NCBI RefSeq assembly: GCF_009184905.1
Contig: NZ_WESC01000003.1
Location: 227,980 to 291,979 of the forward strand
DNA: 64,000 bases
Direction of reading: 5' to 3'
Source of the DNA: Parvibaculum sedimenti
Lineage (GTDB): Bacteria; Pseudomonadota; Alphaproteobacteria; Parvibaculales; Parvibaculaceae
The translations under genes were made by a program, and so were the position numbers. How positions within the stretch are numbered: the stretch's first letter is position 1; each line of letters begins with the position of its first letter. Positions 54,314 through 63,382 of this stretch are shown here, piece after piece. A model generated the notes under the pieces. The model did no database searches. It saw nothing but the letters and a program-made list of their open reading frames with translations, and was not told the DNA's origin.

Positions 54314-55554
54314 CCAATGACATTTTCGACGAAATCGATCCGCCGCAGCGCCTGCTGATGGGGCCGGGGCCCGTCAACGCGCATCCGCGCGTGTTGCGCG
54401 CCATGTCGGCGCAGCTTCTCGGCCAGTTCGATCCCGAATTCACCGCCTATATGAACGAGACGATGGCGCTTTATCGCCGCGTCTTCGAAACCGAAAATCG
54501 CTGGACCTTTCTCATCGACGGCACGTCGCGGGCAGGCATCGAGGCGGCGCTGATCTCCGTTCTGGAGCCCGGCGACAATATCGTCATTCCGAATTTCGGC
54601 CGCTTCGGCCTGCTTCTCACGGAAATCGCGCAGCGTTGCGGCGCCGTGGTGACGACCGTCGATGCAGAATGGGGAACCGTGGTCGCGTTGGAAGCGATCG
54701 AGGAGGCTGTCGCGCGCGTGAAGCCGCGCCTCGTCGCCTGCGTCCATGGCGATACTTCGACCACAATGGCCCAGCCGCTTGAGGGTATCGGCGAGATTTG
54801 CCGCCGCTATGATGCGCTCTTCTATGTCGATGCGACCGCGACGCTCGGCGGCATGTCGCTGCCGGTGGACAAGCTCGGCATCGATATCGTGACGGCCGGC
54901 TTGCAGAAGTGCCTCGGCGGCCCGTCAGGAAGTGCGCCCATTACCATTTCCGATCGTGCGGCGGAGAGAATTTTCTCGCGCCGCCATGTCGAGAAGGGTA
55001 TCGCGCCGGCAGGTCTTGTGGGCGGCAACGCGCCGCGCATCGCGTCCAACTATTTCGACCTTGCCATGATCATGGACTATTGGTCGGAAAAGCGTCTCAA
55101 CCACCACACCGAAGCGACGACCATGCTTTATGGCGCACGCGAATGCGCACGCATCGTGCTGCAGGAAGGGCTGGAAGCGCGCTACACCCGCCATGCGCTT
55201 GCAAGCCGCGCTATGGTCGCCGGCCTTGAGGCGATGGGACTTACCCTCTTCGGCGACATCTCCAACAAGATGAGCAATGTCACCGGCATCGAGATTCCGG
55301 TGGGCATTGACGGCGAGCATGTACGTGCGCGCATGCGTCTGGATTTCGAAATCGAAATCGGCAGCTCCTTTGGCCCCTTGCAGGGACGCATCTGGCGCAT
55401 CGGCGCCATGGGATACAACTGCCGGAAGCACAATGTTCTCATCACGCTGAACGCGCTCGAATGTGTGTTGCGTGGCGAGGGCTTCAAGCTCCCGTCCGGC
55501 TCTGCCGCAGACGCGGCGCTTGCCGTCTACGCCGCATCCGAAACCTCCGCCTGA
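54310..55554 (+). CDS. (S)-ureidoglycine-glyoxylate aminotransferase
   Basis: 414 residues, class V PLP aminotransferase. LLMGPGPVNAHPRVLRAMS is the N-terminal alanine-glyoxylate type motif, DATATLGGMSLPVD holds the PLP-binding Asp and GLQKCLGGPSGSAP the Schiff-base Lys. PucG/HpxJ enzymes convert ureidoglycine and glyoxylate to oxalurate and glycine. Position after allantoate amidohydrolase and the presence of hpxZ/hpxW favour this over alanine- or serine-glyoxylate transamination. Confidence 0.87.
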   Translation: MTNDIFDEIDPPQRLLMGPGPVNAHPRVLRAMSAQLLGQFDPEFTAYMNETMALYRRVFETENRWTFLIDGTSRAGIEAALISVLEPGDNIVIPNFGRFGLLLTEIAQRCGAVVTTVDAEWGTVVALEAIEEAVARVKPRLVACVHGDTSTTMAQPLEGIGEICRRYDALFYVDATATLGGMSLPVDKLGIDIVTAGLQKCLGGPSGSAPITISDRAAERIFSRRHVEKGIAPAGLVGGNAPRIASNYFDLAMIMDYWSEKRLNHHTEATTMLYGARECARIVLQEGLEARYTRHALASRAMVAGLEAMGLTLFGDISNKMSNVTGIEIPVGIDGEHVRARMRLDFEIEIGSSFGPLQGRIWRIGAMGYNCRKHNVLITLNALECVLRGEGFKLPSGSAADAALAVYAASETSA

Positions 55555-55567
55555 AGAGAGTCCGTCC

Positions 55568-56473
55568 ATGACCTACCCCCGCGACCTCATCGGCTATGGT
55601 CAAACGCCCCCGAACGCCAACTGGCCGGGTGGTGCGCGTATCGCCGTTCAATTTGTCATCAATTATGAAGAGGGCGCGGAGAACTGCATCCTCCATGGCG
55701 ACGAGGCCTCCGAAGCCTTCCTCTCCGAAATGGTCGGCACGCCGCCTATTCCCGCCATGCGTCACATGTCGATGGAAAGCCTTTACGAATACGGTTCCCG
55801 CGCGGGCTTCTGGCGCCTTCACCGGCTATTCACCGAACGCGGCCTGCCGCTCACCGTCTATGGCGTCGCCATGGCGATGGAACGCAACCCCGCCGCTGTA
55901 GAAGCTATGCTCAAGTCCGATTGGGAAATCGCGAGCCACGGCTATCGCTGGATCAACTATCAGCACATACCTGAAGCGGTCGAGCGCCAGCACATTGCCC
56001 GCGCCGTCGAACTCCACACGAAGGTCACGGGCTCGCGCCCGCTCGGCTGGTATCAGGGCCGCACCAGCCCCAACACAGCTCGGCTCGTCGTTGAGGAAGG
56101 CGGCTTCGTCTATGACGCGGATTCCTATGCGGACGATCTTCCCTATTACGATACGACGCATGGCAAGCCGCAGCTGATCGTTCCCTACACGCTCGATACC
56201 AATGACATGCGCTTCGTCGCGCCGCAGGGTTTCAACTCAGGCGACCAGTTCTTCACTTACCTGAAGGACAATTTCGACATGCTCTACGCGGAAGGCGTCG
56301 CCACACCGAAGATGATGTCGGTCGGCCTGCATTGCCGCGTCGTCGGGAAGCCTGCGCGCGCCGCAGCGCTTGCCCGCTTCCTCGACTACGTCATGTCGCG
56401 TGAAAAGGTCTGGGTGGCAAAGCGCATCGACATCGCGCAACACTGGCTCACCACCCATCCTTTTCAGGGCTGA
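55568..56473 (+). CDS. puuE: Allantoinase PuuE (polysaccharide deacetylase family)
   Basis: 301 residues from the ATG at 55568. YPRDLIGYGQTPPNANWPGG and VQFVINYEEGAE are the PuuE start; EIASHGYRWINYQ, GWYQGRTSPNTARLV and YADDLPYY are internal hallmarks. It hydrolyses allantoin to allantoate without the metal cluster of AllB-type enzymes. It comes 13 nt after the aminotransferase gene and ends 2 nt before the convergent hpxW stop. Confidence 0.94.
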   Translation: MTYPRDLIGYGQTPPNANWPGGARIAVQFVINYEEGAENCILHGDEASEAFLSEMVGTPPIPAMRHMSMESLYEYGSRAGFWRLHRLFTERGLPLTVYGVAMAMERNPAAVEAMLKSDWEIASHGYRWINYQHIPEAVERQHIARAVELHTKVTGSRPLGWYQGRTSPNTARLVVEEGGFVYDADSYADDLPYYDTTHGKPQLIVPYTLDTNDMRFVAPQGFNSGDQFFTYLKDNFDMLYAEGVATPKMMSVGLHCRVVGKPARAAALARFLDYVMSREKVWVAKRIDIAQHWLTTHPFQG

Positions 56474-56475
56474 AC

Positions 56476-58068
56476 TCAGAAGCCGACGGCATCTCCATCG
56501 GAGCGCGGGTCCGACGCGCCCTCGAAACGTCCATCCGGTGAAAGCGTGATCGCGCCCGCATGCCCCATCATGTCGTTCTTCGGCGCAACGAGTTCGACAT
56601 CGTGCCCTGCCGCTTTCAGCTGCGTGATCACATTCGCATCGAGATCGCTTTCGATCTTGAGCGTGATCGACTGCGCACCCCATGTGCGGCCGAGCAGCCA
56701 GCGCGGTGCGGCCACCGCTTCGCCGAGATCACCTCCGAAAAGCACGTGGCGAGAGAAGACCGCCGCCTGCGTCTGCGGCTGGCCTTCGCCGCCCATGGTT
56801 CCATAAACCATGGTCCGCCCATCACCGAGGCGCGCCATGGCGGGATTGAGCGTGTGAAACGGCTTCTTGCCAGGCTTCAGTGCATTGATGTGCTTTTCGT
56901 CGAGCGAAAAGCTGATACCACGGTTCTGGAAAAGCACACCCGTCGAAGGCGAAACGACGCCTGCGCCGAACTCCCAATAGATCGACTGGATGTAGCTCGC
57001 CGACCGGCCTTCCGCGTCGATCACGCCCATCCAGATCGTGTCGCCCTGCTTGGCGACATGCGGCCAGGGTGCGGCTTTCGCGCGGTCGACATCAGCAGCC
57101 ATCCGATCGAGTTCCGCATCGGTAATGAGCGACGCCGGCTCGCATGCCATATAGGCCGGATCGCAGACATTGGCGTCGCGCATGCGGAAGGCCTGCTTCG
57201 TCGACTCGATGAGGCCGTGAATATGATCAAAGCTTTCGCCCTGCTTCACGCCGAGCCGGTCGAAAACGCCGAGGATGGCGATCGAAGCGATACCCTGCGT
57301 GGGCGGCGGCATGTTGTAGATCGTGCCGCATGAGAGTTTCGTCGAAAGCGGCGCGACGATGCGCGCATTGAAGCCCGCGAAATCGCTCGCCGCGAGCGGC
57401 GAACCGGCCTTCTTCAGGTCCTCCGCCAGGGCTGCGCCGATTTCGCCGTCGTAAAAGTCGCGAATACCAACGCGGCCGAGCCGCTCGAGCGTGTCGGCGA
57501 GCGCTGCCTGTCGTAGACGCGCGCCCTTTACCGGCACGTTTCCTTCGGCGAGAAAGGCATCGGCAAAGCCGGGCACATCTTTCAGCTCGTCGAATTTCTC
57601 TTGTGTCAGCCGCTCCTGACTCTCGCTGACGGCAACGCCGTCCCGTGCGAAAAAGGCCGCAGGTTCCAGCAATCGCGAGAGAGGCAGCTTGCCGCCCCAC
57701 GCCTGCGCCACGCGATGGGCCTGATCCCAACCGGAGACCGCGCCGGGCACCGTGAGCGCCGCAAGCCCGCCGCGCGCCGGTATCGCCTGCGTAATGCCAC
57801 GCTCGCGATAGAAGTCGGGCGTCGCCGCCGCGGCAGCAGGACCGCAGGCTTCAATGCCGACCGGCGCCTCACCGGACATCGAGAGAAGCCAGAACCCGTC
57901 GCCACCCAAATGGTTCATGTGCGGGTATACCGCCGCGATGGCGGCAGCGGCGGCAATCATCGCCTCGGCCGCGTTGCCACCTTCGGCAAGAACATCGCGT
58001 GCGGCATTCGCCGCAAGATGGTGAGGCGCAACCGCCATTCCGCGGTAGCTCATACGTGTTGCTGGCAT
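56476..58068 (-). CDS. hpxW: HpxW-like oxamate amidohydrolase (gamma-glutamyltransferase family)
   Basis: 530 residues, an Ntn-hydrolase precursor that should self-cleave before Thr344 in KQGDTIWMGVIDAEG. Other family stretches: MNHLGGDGFWLL, YNMPPPTQGIASIA and TMGGEGQPQTQAA. GGT signature elements for glutamate binding are changed (YIQSIYWEFGAG), as in HpxW, which turns oxamate into oxalate and ammonia. It is convergent with puuE, 2 nt apart. Ordinary gamma-glutamyltransferase is less likely in this context. Confidence 0.82.
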   Translation of the reverse strand: MPATRMSYRGMAVAPHHLAANAARDVLAEGGNAAEAMIAAAAAIAAVYPHMNHLGGDGFWLLSMSGEAPVGIEACGPAAAAATPDFYRERGITQAIPARGGLAALTVPGAVSGWDQAHRVAQAWGGKLPLSRLLEPAAFFARDGVAVSESQERLTQEKFDELKDVPGFADAFLAEGNVPVKGARLRQAALADTLERLGRVGIRDFYDGEIGAALAEDLKKAGSPLAASDFAGFNARIVAPLSTKLSCGTIYNMPPPTQGIASIAILGVFDRLGVKQGESFDHIHGLIESTKQAFRMRDANVCDPAYMACEPASLITDAELDRMAADVDRAKAAPWPHVAKQGDTIWMGVIDAEGRSASYIQSIYWEFGAGVVSPSTGVLFQNRGISFSLDEKHINALKPGKKPFHTLNPAMARLGDGRTMVYGTMGGEGQPQTQAAVFSRHVLFGGDLGEAVAAPRWLLGRTWGAQSITLKIESDLDANVITQLKAAGHDVELVAPKNDMMGHAGAITLSPDGRFEGASDPRSDGDAVGF

Positions 58069-58552
58069 TGGATTTTACGCTTTTGAAAAACTGAACGGAA
58101 TGCACCGAACCTGCACGCTCCGATGTTTGTTCAGTCTAGCAAAATACGAAAAGCGCGACGATACGAAAGCACCGCAACCACCACATGTTCAAGCGTCTTT
58201 TGCGCGCTCAGTCGCTCTCATGCGGCGCACGAACGTCCCCAATTCGTAGTCGGCCTATCGCCAAACAACATGAAGTCGCCTTGCATAAAAACGAGACTTC
58301 ATGCCCGCCCGTTTGCACCCGAAATTGGCGTCGGAGATGAACGCATCTACCGAAATGTCGGCTCCCGGCCTTGATGCGCGCGAGAGCCACAGGCGCCTGA
58401 CTGAAATATGTATTTCAGATAATCGAGCGAGCGAAGGCCAGCAGATGACGATTAATCATTGCCAATACAGCCAAGAACAAACAGCGATCGCTTTCGATTG
58501 ACGATGGTCTTGGAACAGAAATTCTGGATATACTGAATACATATTTGCAGGC
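58069..58552. promoter_or_regulatory. Intergenic region between hpxW and the AMP ligase, with an inverted repeat
   Basis: No convincing gene in 484 nt. It should contain the hpxW promoter on its left and the ligase promoter on its right. An 18-bp inverted repeat at 58401-58418 (arms CTGAAAT and ATTTCAG, spacer ATGT) is AT-rich and unlike the two operator families of the island. The base composition drops in GC towards the ligase. Confidence 0.5.
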
Positions 58553-60049
58553 ATGAAAAAGAATATTGGAGCATGCCGCGTGATTACAAATCGGATTTAC
58601 GAGTGGGCACACACACAGCCGGACAAGGTCGCCCTGATTCACAATGGCGCCTCGATTGGCTATGGATCCTTTGCGCGAGCGATCGAAGCGACCCGGATTT
58701 TCCTCGCGCAGCATGATCTTCCCGCCGGCAGAAACGCAATTGTCCTGATGTCCAGCCTTTCGGACGCATGGATGAATGTTCTGGCGCTTCGCGCGCTCGG
58801 GCTTACGACAATATCCGTCAATTCAATCGCTCAGATAGATGAACTCAACATCAAAGACGTCGCTTGCATTGTAACGACGCAGGTGGAGCAAGCGGTGCAT
58901 GATTTCAATGCTCGCCCGGCCCGTGACGCGAAGGTGATCGTCGTTCCCTCCGCGATCTATGGCGGGATACACGAGGGACAGCTCCCTCGCCCGCTATCCG
59001 ATGCGCCCGCCTTCGGAAGTCACATCCTTTGCACGTCTGGAACAACGGGAATTCACAAAAAAGTCCTTTGGGATGGCGCAAACGAAGATGCACGAATTGA
59101 GCGGCTCAACAAATTTCGAAACAACGACCGAGACACAATCCACCATTCCCTGTGGTTTCCCCTCTGGACTGCAATCGGCCTCGATCGGTCCATCTGCGTG
59201 TGGCATGCTGGGGGGACGGCCATCATAGCTCAGCATACGGAAGCCCTCCGGGAGTCCCTCAAGCAGAAGATCGGGAAGATATCTCTTACTCCCGGCATCC
59301 TGAAGAAGCTGATTTCAGACGACGTACTGCCCAAGTGTCCGCAAAAAGACTGTGAGCTGATTTGTTCCGGTGGCTTTTTGAGCTTTGCGACGGCCCGAAA
59401 GCTGGCTCGAGAGTCCTACCCCCGGATTTCGATCCATTATGGATCGACGGAATGCCAGTCCATCGCACAGTCACAATTCAAATCATCTGAGGACCTCCTT
59501 TGGTTGACCGTCGCCAAAGACAGGACTGTCGAGATCGTTAATGACGAAGGGCGCCAATGCGCACCCGGCGAGGAAGGAGAACTACGCGTCAAAGTTCTGG
59601 AGTCGGATATGAAGTCCTATCTGGACGATGAAATGGCGACTTCGCGCTTCTTCCGGGACGGCTATTTCTACCCCGGCGACATCGCAACACGCCGAGAAGA
59701 TGGTCGCATCCGTGTGCTGGGCCGCATTGCGGATGTGCTGAACATCCAGGGGATAAAGGTCGCCTCGGCGCCTCTTGAGGAAAGGGTTCAGCATGTCCTG
59801 GGCGTCGACGCCATATGTCTTTTCTCGGGCTTGAGCGGTTCTGGAAAGGACGAGCTCTTCGTGGCCATCGAAGCCGATCAGATGCCTCCGAAAGCAAAGC
59901 TGGACGACGTCACCCGTTATTTTCCGCAGTTCGAAGGCGTCCGCTTCGAAGTCTTATCGAAGTTTCCTCGTACAGTCGCCGGAACGCAGAAAATCAAGCG
60001 AACGGAACTCAGAAAATTGCTTTCTGAAAAGGCAACCGCACCAGATTAG
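58553..60049 (+). CDS. AMP-dependent acyl-CoA synthetase/ligase-like protein
   Basis: 498 residues of the ANL superfamily. The phosphate-binding loop CTSGTTGIHKKVLWDG, YGSTECQ (A5), YFYPGDIATRREDGRIRVLG (A7-A8) and a C-terminal catalytic Lys in VAGTQKIKRTEL are present. Substrate not recognised. Codon use and GC are visibly unlike the island (many A- and T-ending codons near the start), suggesting horizontal arrival. It lies immediately upstream of a truncated VOC gene. Confidence 0.8.
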   Translation: MKKNIGACRVITNRIYEWAHTQPDKVALIHNGASIGYGSFARAIEATRIFLAQHDLPAGRNAIVLMSSLSDAWMNVLALRALGLTTISVNSIAQIDELNIKDVACIVTTQVEQAVHDFNARPARDAKVIVVPSAIYGGIHEGQLPRPLSDAPAFGSHILCTSGTTGIHKKVLWDGANEDARIERLNKFRNNDRDTIHHSLWFPLWTAIGLDRSICVWHAGGTAIIAQHTEALRESLKQKIGKISLTPGILKKLISDDVLPKCPQKDCELICSGGFLSFATARKLARESYPRISIHYGSTECQSIAQSQFKSSEDLLWLTVAKDRTVEIVNDEGRQCAPGEEGELRVKVLESDMKSYLDDEMATSRFFRDGYFYPGDIATRREDGRIRVLGRIADVLNIQGIKVASAPLEERVQHVLGVDAICLFSGLSGSGKDELFVAIEADQMPPKAKLDDVTRYFPQFEGVRFEVLSKFPRTVAGTQKIKRTELRKLLSEKATAPD

Positions 60050-60102
60050 AGCACGCGAATAGCCTCACCAGCACAACCACCGGACATCAGGGCGCGAGAT
60101 GT

Positions 60103-60333
60103 GGCGTATATCGTCGCTCAGATAGCCGGAGCGGTCATTTCAAGAAGGAGCTCAATGGCCTCGCGGCGCATCGCTCCGCGGCTGGAATCCGGCGGCATCA
60201 TTTCGATATTGCGCCCGTCCTGCGTTTTGCGGGAGAACCGAGTGAGCAGCACACCATGTTCTTCCGCAACCCCTGCGGCAATCCGATCGAGGTCAAGAGG
60301 ATCAAGGACTTCGACAGCGTCTTCTCCCACTGA
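60103..60333 (+). pseudogene. VOC (glyoxalase-like) protein, C-terminal fragment
   Basis: The reading frame ending in TGA at 60331-60333 gives HFKKELNGLAAHRSAAGI, then VLRFAGEPSEQHTMFFRNP and CGNPIEVKRIKDFDSV. That is the C-terminal repeat of a VOC enzyme (F-x-G-EP-EQ-TMFF-DPSGN-E-K). No start codon or N-terminal half precedes it; instead the foreign ligase gene ends 53 nt upstream. The 5' half was probably lost when that segment arrived. GhrA follows 21 nt later. Confidence 0.65.
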
Positions 60334-60354
60334 ACGCGGAAAGAGATCCACGAA

Positions 60355-61299
60355 ATGCGCAAGCCCATCGCCCTCGTTACGCGCATTGACGAAGTGTCCG
60401 AACAGGAATGGCGCGCGCTCATCGCCGAACTGCTCCCGGAGGAGAGCATTCAATGTTTCCGCGATATGAGCGATATCGAGCGCAAGGCCGCCGAGATTGC
60501 CATTGTCGCCAATCCCGATCCCGCCCATGTGGCGGAACTTTCCGGTCTTTCATGGATCCACAGCCTCTGGGCAGGCGTTGAACGCCTCGTTGCTGAACTG
60601 GGCGTAGGCGCGCCGCCAATCGTACGGCTGGTGGATCCGGAGCTTTCGCGCGTCATGGCCGAGGCGGTGCTCGCCTGGACACTCTACTTGCATCGTGACA
60701 TGCCGGCCTATGCCCGGCAGCAGCGGGACCGTGTCTGGATACAGCAGCCCTATCGCCACCCTTCCCGCCTCACGGTCGGCATTCTCGGCCTCGGCGCGTT
60801 AGGCATGGCGGCGGCAGAGCGCCTGAGCCAGTCGGACTTTGCCGTCAAGGGATGGAGCCGGTCGCCGAAGGACGCGAGCGGCATCGAATGCTTTTCCGGC
60901 GATGAAGGGTTCGATACCTTGCTCGGCGGCAGCGACGTTGTCGTTTGCCTGATGCCGTTGACCAATGAGACGCGCGGCCTTCTCGACAAAGCGCGGTTTG
61001 CGGTGATGAAAGAAGGAGCTGCGCTCATCAACTTCGCGCGCGGCGCCATCATCGTCGACACAGATCTCATCGCATCGCTCAATGCCGGGCATCTCTCGCA
61101 TGCCGTGCTCGATGTCTTTCAAGAGGAGCCGCTGCCCGCCGCGTCGCCCTTCTGGCACCACCCGAAGGTGACTGTGCTGCCGCATATTTCGGCGCCGACA
61201 GACCCGCACACCGCCGCCGCGATTGTCGCCAACAATATTCGTGCTTACCGCACCACCGGCCAACTACCGCAGACAGTGGATATCAGGCGCGGCTATTAA
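60355..61299 (+). CDS. ghrA: Glyoxylate/hydroxypyruvate reductase A-like 2-hydroxyacid dehydrogenase
   Basis: 314 residues. NAD(P) motif GILGLGALGMAAAERL near 147; catalytic Arg in NFARGAIIVD, Glu in DVFQEEPLP and His in LPHISAPTDP. It reduces glyoxylate or hydroxypyruvate and would suit disposal of glyoxylate around the ureidoglycine step, though it stands apart from that operon. Start supported by GGAAAGAG upstream. Confidence 0.88.
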   Translation: MRKPIALVTRIDEVSEQEWRALIAELLPEESIQCFRDMSDIERKAAEIAIVANPDPAHVAELSGLSWIHSLWAGVERLVAELGVGAPPIVRLVDPELSRVMAEAVLAWTLYLHRDMPAYARQQRDRVWIQQPYRHPSRLTVGILGLGALGMAAAERLSQSDFAVKGWSRSPKDASGIECFSGDEGFDTLLGGSDVVVCLMPLTNETRGLLDKARFAVMKEGAALINFARGAIIVDTDLIASLNAGHLSHAVLDVFQEEPLPAASPFWHHPKVTVLPHISAPTDPHTAAAIVANNIRAYRTTGQLPQTVDIRRGY

Positions 61300-61460
61300 G
61301 GTTGCGCCGAAAGGGAAACCGCAAGATCGAGATGCTCGTCAAGGGCATAGGATCGCCCGACAAGCTGAACGGAAGCCGGCGGTCCACCTCCGCGTCGGCG
61401 CATATCGGTTGCCCCACGGCAGGAGAAGCCAGCGGCATTCGCCAAAGCAAAGCTACACGA
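61296..61460 (-). pseudogene. Amidase C-terminal fragment
   Basis: Read on the minus strand, a frame ending in TAA at 61296-61298 gives FALANAAGFSCRGATDMR, then PPASVQLVGRSYALDEHL and DLAVSLSAQP. This matches the C-terminus of amidase-signature enzymes (G-P-x-VQLVG-x-DE-L-L-A). The upstream part of the gene is missing. It overlaps the ghrA stop convergently. Confidence 0.5.
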
Positions 61461-61829
61461 CGAATTCGAGGAAACGTCCGCCGTTCGGCCATCGAACCGA
61501 CTTCGGTTGCAGCCTGTGGCACAGGTCGGTGCAACACAGGCGGAAACGCCAGAAACTCCATTGGTGGCTCAATGAGTAAGTTTGGCTGTGGACGCAGTTC
61601 CGCGCGAACCAAGCTCCTAGTGAGATTCCCTGTAACAGGGGAATTTACAGGGAAGAACCGGCATTATGTATCTGACCTGCCACTGAAGTTTCCCCCATCG
61701 GGGATTAGAGCCGCGGCATGATTTGAACTTGCCCCGAACCTTGGACCAGTCGGGCTGGTAAATTCCGGCTTCATCTGACGGCAGGCTGACCTGGGTTGCC
61801 GGCCGGTCTCATATCTCCTGACGCCATGC
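61461..61829. other. Gene-free stretch with repeats, edge of mobile segment
   Basis: No gene is recognised. It contains the inverted repeat TTCCCTGTAA/TTACAGGGAA (61626-61635 and 61645-61654) with an internal CAGGGGAA, and directly after it an IS-end-like repeat (61672-61723). Reads like a junction between the island and mobile DNA. Confidence 0.5.
61672..61723. repeat. IS-end-like direct repeat, left copy
   Basis: 52 nt matching 63643-63694 with five mismatches and no gaps, in the same orientation; the shared core includes CACTGAAGTTTCCCCC and GGGGATTAGAGCC. A C5/G4 hairpin lies in the middle. At the right copy the repeat borders an IS3-family transposase gene; here the sequence beyond it does not match that gene. 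Confidence 0.75.
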
Positions 61830-62543
61830 TCAGGCCAGACCCTGGTAGAAATCGAGCAGCATGGGTTGCTCGAACACGTAGTCGCCCTGCGGGGTTTCCC
61901 CCCGTTTGAACAATGCGCGCACTTCATCAGTCTCCACCATGTGGCGGGCGATGTTGTTGAAGGTCATGCCGGTGACGCGCGCGACCATATCCTCGAAGCT
62001 CGCATGGTGCGGATGCTGGATGAAGCGGTAACGCGACTCACGGCGGAAAAGCTTGTCCCCGGACAGACGGGCGAGCGCCGCCTGGGCTGCGGTACGGACC
62101 TCAGTCTCATCGTGGAACGGCTTCATCACCTGGAAGTGGCTGCCGGTCATGCCAGGCTCGACCACGCAGAGGAAGCCACTCCCCTGTTTCAGCACGCGCA
62201 CTGCCTCGCGCAGTGCGGCGTCCATCGCTGCGATCGGCACGTGATGAAGCGAGCGGAAGAACAGCACGCCATCCATTGAATGGTCGGCGAATGGCAGGCT
62301 CTCGGCGCGCCCCTCGTGCAGGGCCAGACCGGGAACTGGATCGGCTTCACGATTCTTCGCGGCCTGGATCGGGTCCGGCTCGATGCCGTCCACTGTGGCC
62401 CCACGCCTCACCAACTCTCGTGAGTTCGCCGCCGCGCCGCAGCCGACATCGATCAACTGCAGGCTGGCAACATCAACAAGCTTTGCCACTGCCGCGACAT
62501 CGGGCAATTCGCCAAGGTCAATTCGGTCGTCGACAGCCCGCAT
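61830..62543 (-). CDS. Class I SAM-dependent methyltransferase
   Basis: 237 residues from 62543 (an ATG at 62573 would add ten). Motif I LIDVGCGAAANSRELV, acidic loop DGIEPDP, motif near LPFADHSMDGVLFFRSLHHV and VLKQGSGFLCVVEP are typical of methyltransferase-11-type proteins. The C-terminal part has a helical GMTFNNIARHMVETDEVRAL region. Substrate unknown. It lies alone between two IS-end repeats. Confidence 0.82.
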   Translation of the reverse strand: MRAVDDRIDLGELPDVAAVAKLVDVASLQLIDVGCGAAANSRELVRRGATVDGIEPDPIQAAKNREADPVPGLALHEGRAESLPFADHSMDGVLFFRSLHHVPIAAMDAALREAVRVLKQGSGFLCVVEPGMTGSHFQVMKPFHDETEVRTAAQAALARLSGDKLFRRESRYRFIQHPHHASFEDMVARVTGMTFNNIARHMVETDEVRALFKRGETPQGDYVFEQPMLLDFYQGLA

Positions 62544-62680
62544 TTCTCTCGTTCCTTCCGATTGTCCCCTCACATCTGCGAGAACTTCTTGCCACCCATA
62601 TTAGCGATGCACGATATTCCCAATCGCGCAATCAGACAAACAGGTTGGGACAAAAGCTTGCATTTTCAAAGCAGGGGCAG

Positions 62681-62764
62681 CTCAGCGCGACCGACGTCAT
62701 CGACGCGTTGAGCGATCTCTTCATCCTGCGAAGTGTGCCGGCTTACATGGGAGCATTTTGGGAG
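62681..62764 (+). pseudogene. IS3-family transposase (OrfB) short fragment
   Basis: The frame reads QLSATDVIDALSDLFILRSV followed by PAYMGAFW, resembling the catalytic-core stretch of IS3-type integrases (L-x-LF-x-RG-x-P-x-I-RSDNGPEF). The catalytic DNG is missing, and only about 28 residues are recognisable. The 62574-63044 gap holds nothing else that I can identify. Confidence 0.4.
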
Positions 62765-63044
62765 CATCGTGGGCACCTAGACCATTCTCTCAATCGTGAG
62801 AGGCGGTCAGTGCCTTACGTTTCAGTGGCTTAGCATATGGCTGGCTGGGGTCTCATCACCGGGCGGCAGGTCTCGATTCCGGAGGATCGCATCGTTGAGG
62901 TGACCAAGGAAGAAATGGAATCAATGCTGAGGAACGGTTGCAAGCGCGTCTTCTGAATATGCTCCTCTCGAGCAGGCGAGAGGCCACGCGATCGACACTG
63001 GTATTGAGGTCCAACGTGGCACCAGATTTGGCGGAGCAAGTGAG

Positions 63045-63370
63045 ATGCTTCTAAGAGTGATCGACATAGAAACAACTGGCCTCAAATCACCCGCAGAGAT
63101 CATCGAGTTTGGTTGGGTCGACGTGACGCCTGGCGTATTGAACGCCCGATGGCGCGATTCTATCGCCCCCTTCACGGAATCCCTCCTGAAACGATGGCGG
63201 TCCACCATATCACCGACGCAGACTTCGACGCCGATACTCCTGTTTGTTCGGACGGACGACTGCGCCGCGCCGCTTGGGGAGGCGCGAAACCTGACGTTTC
63301 CGGCGCCTGCAATGATGAGACGTCAGACGATGAGAACCGGCAGGACCCTGTCCTCCTCACCATCCCCTAG
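63045..63370 (+). pseudogene. DnaQ-like 3'-5' exonuclease, frameshifted
   Basis: Starts MLLRVIDIETTGLKSP and AEIIEFGWVDV, the Exo I motif of DEDD exonucleases. The continuation FYRPLHGIPPETMAVHHIT with DADFDADTP is in another frame (codons aligned to 63113), so a frameshift lies near 63140-63180. The rest of the nuclease (Exo II and III) is absent; the sequence decays before 63370. Confidence 0.65.
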
Positions 63371-63382
63371 GCAACCCGGGCG

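Noticed and set aside
58541..58550. ATATTTGCAG as another FadR-type box before the ligase
   Set aside because: It departs from TTGYATRCAA at several positions and lies in AT-rich DNA; not counted with the six sites.
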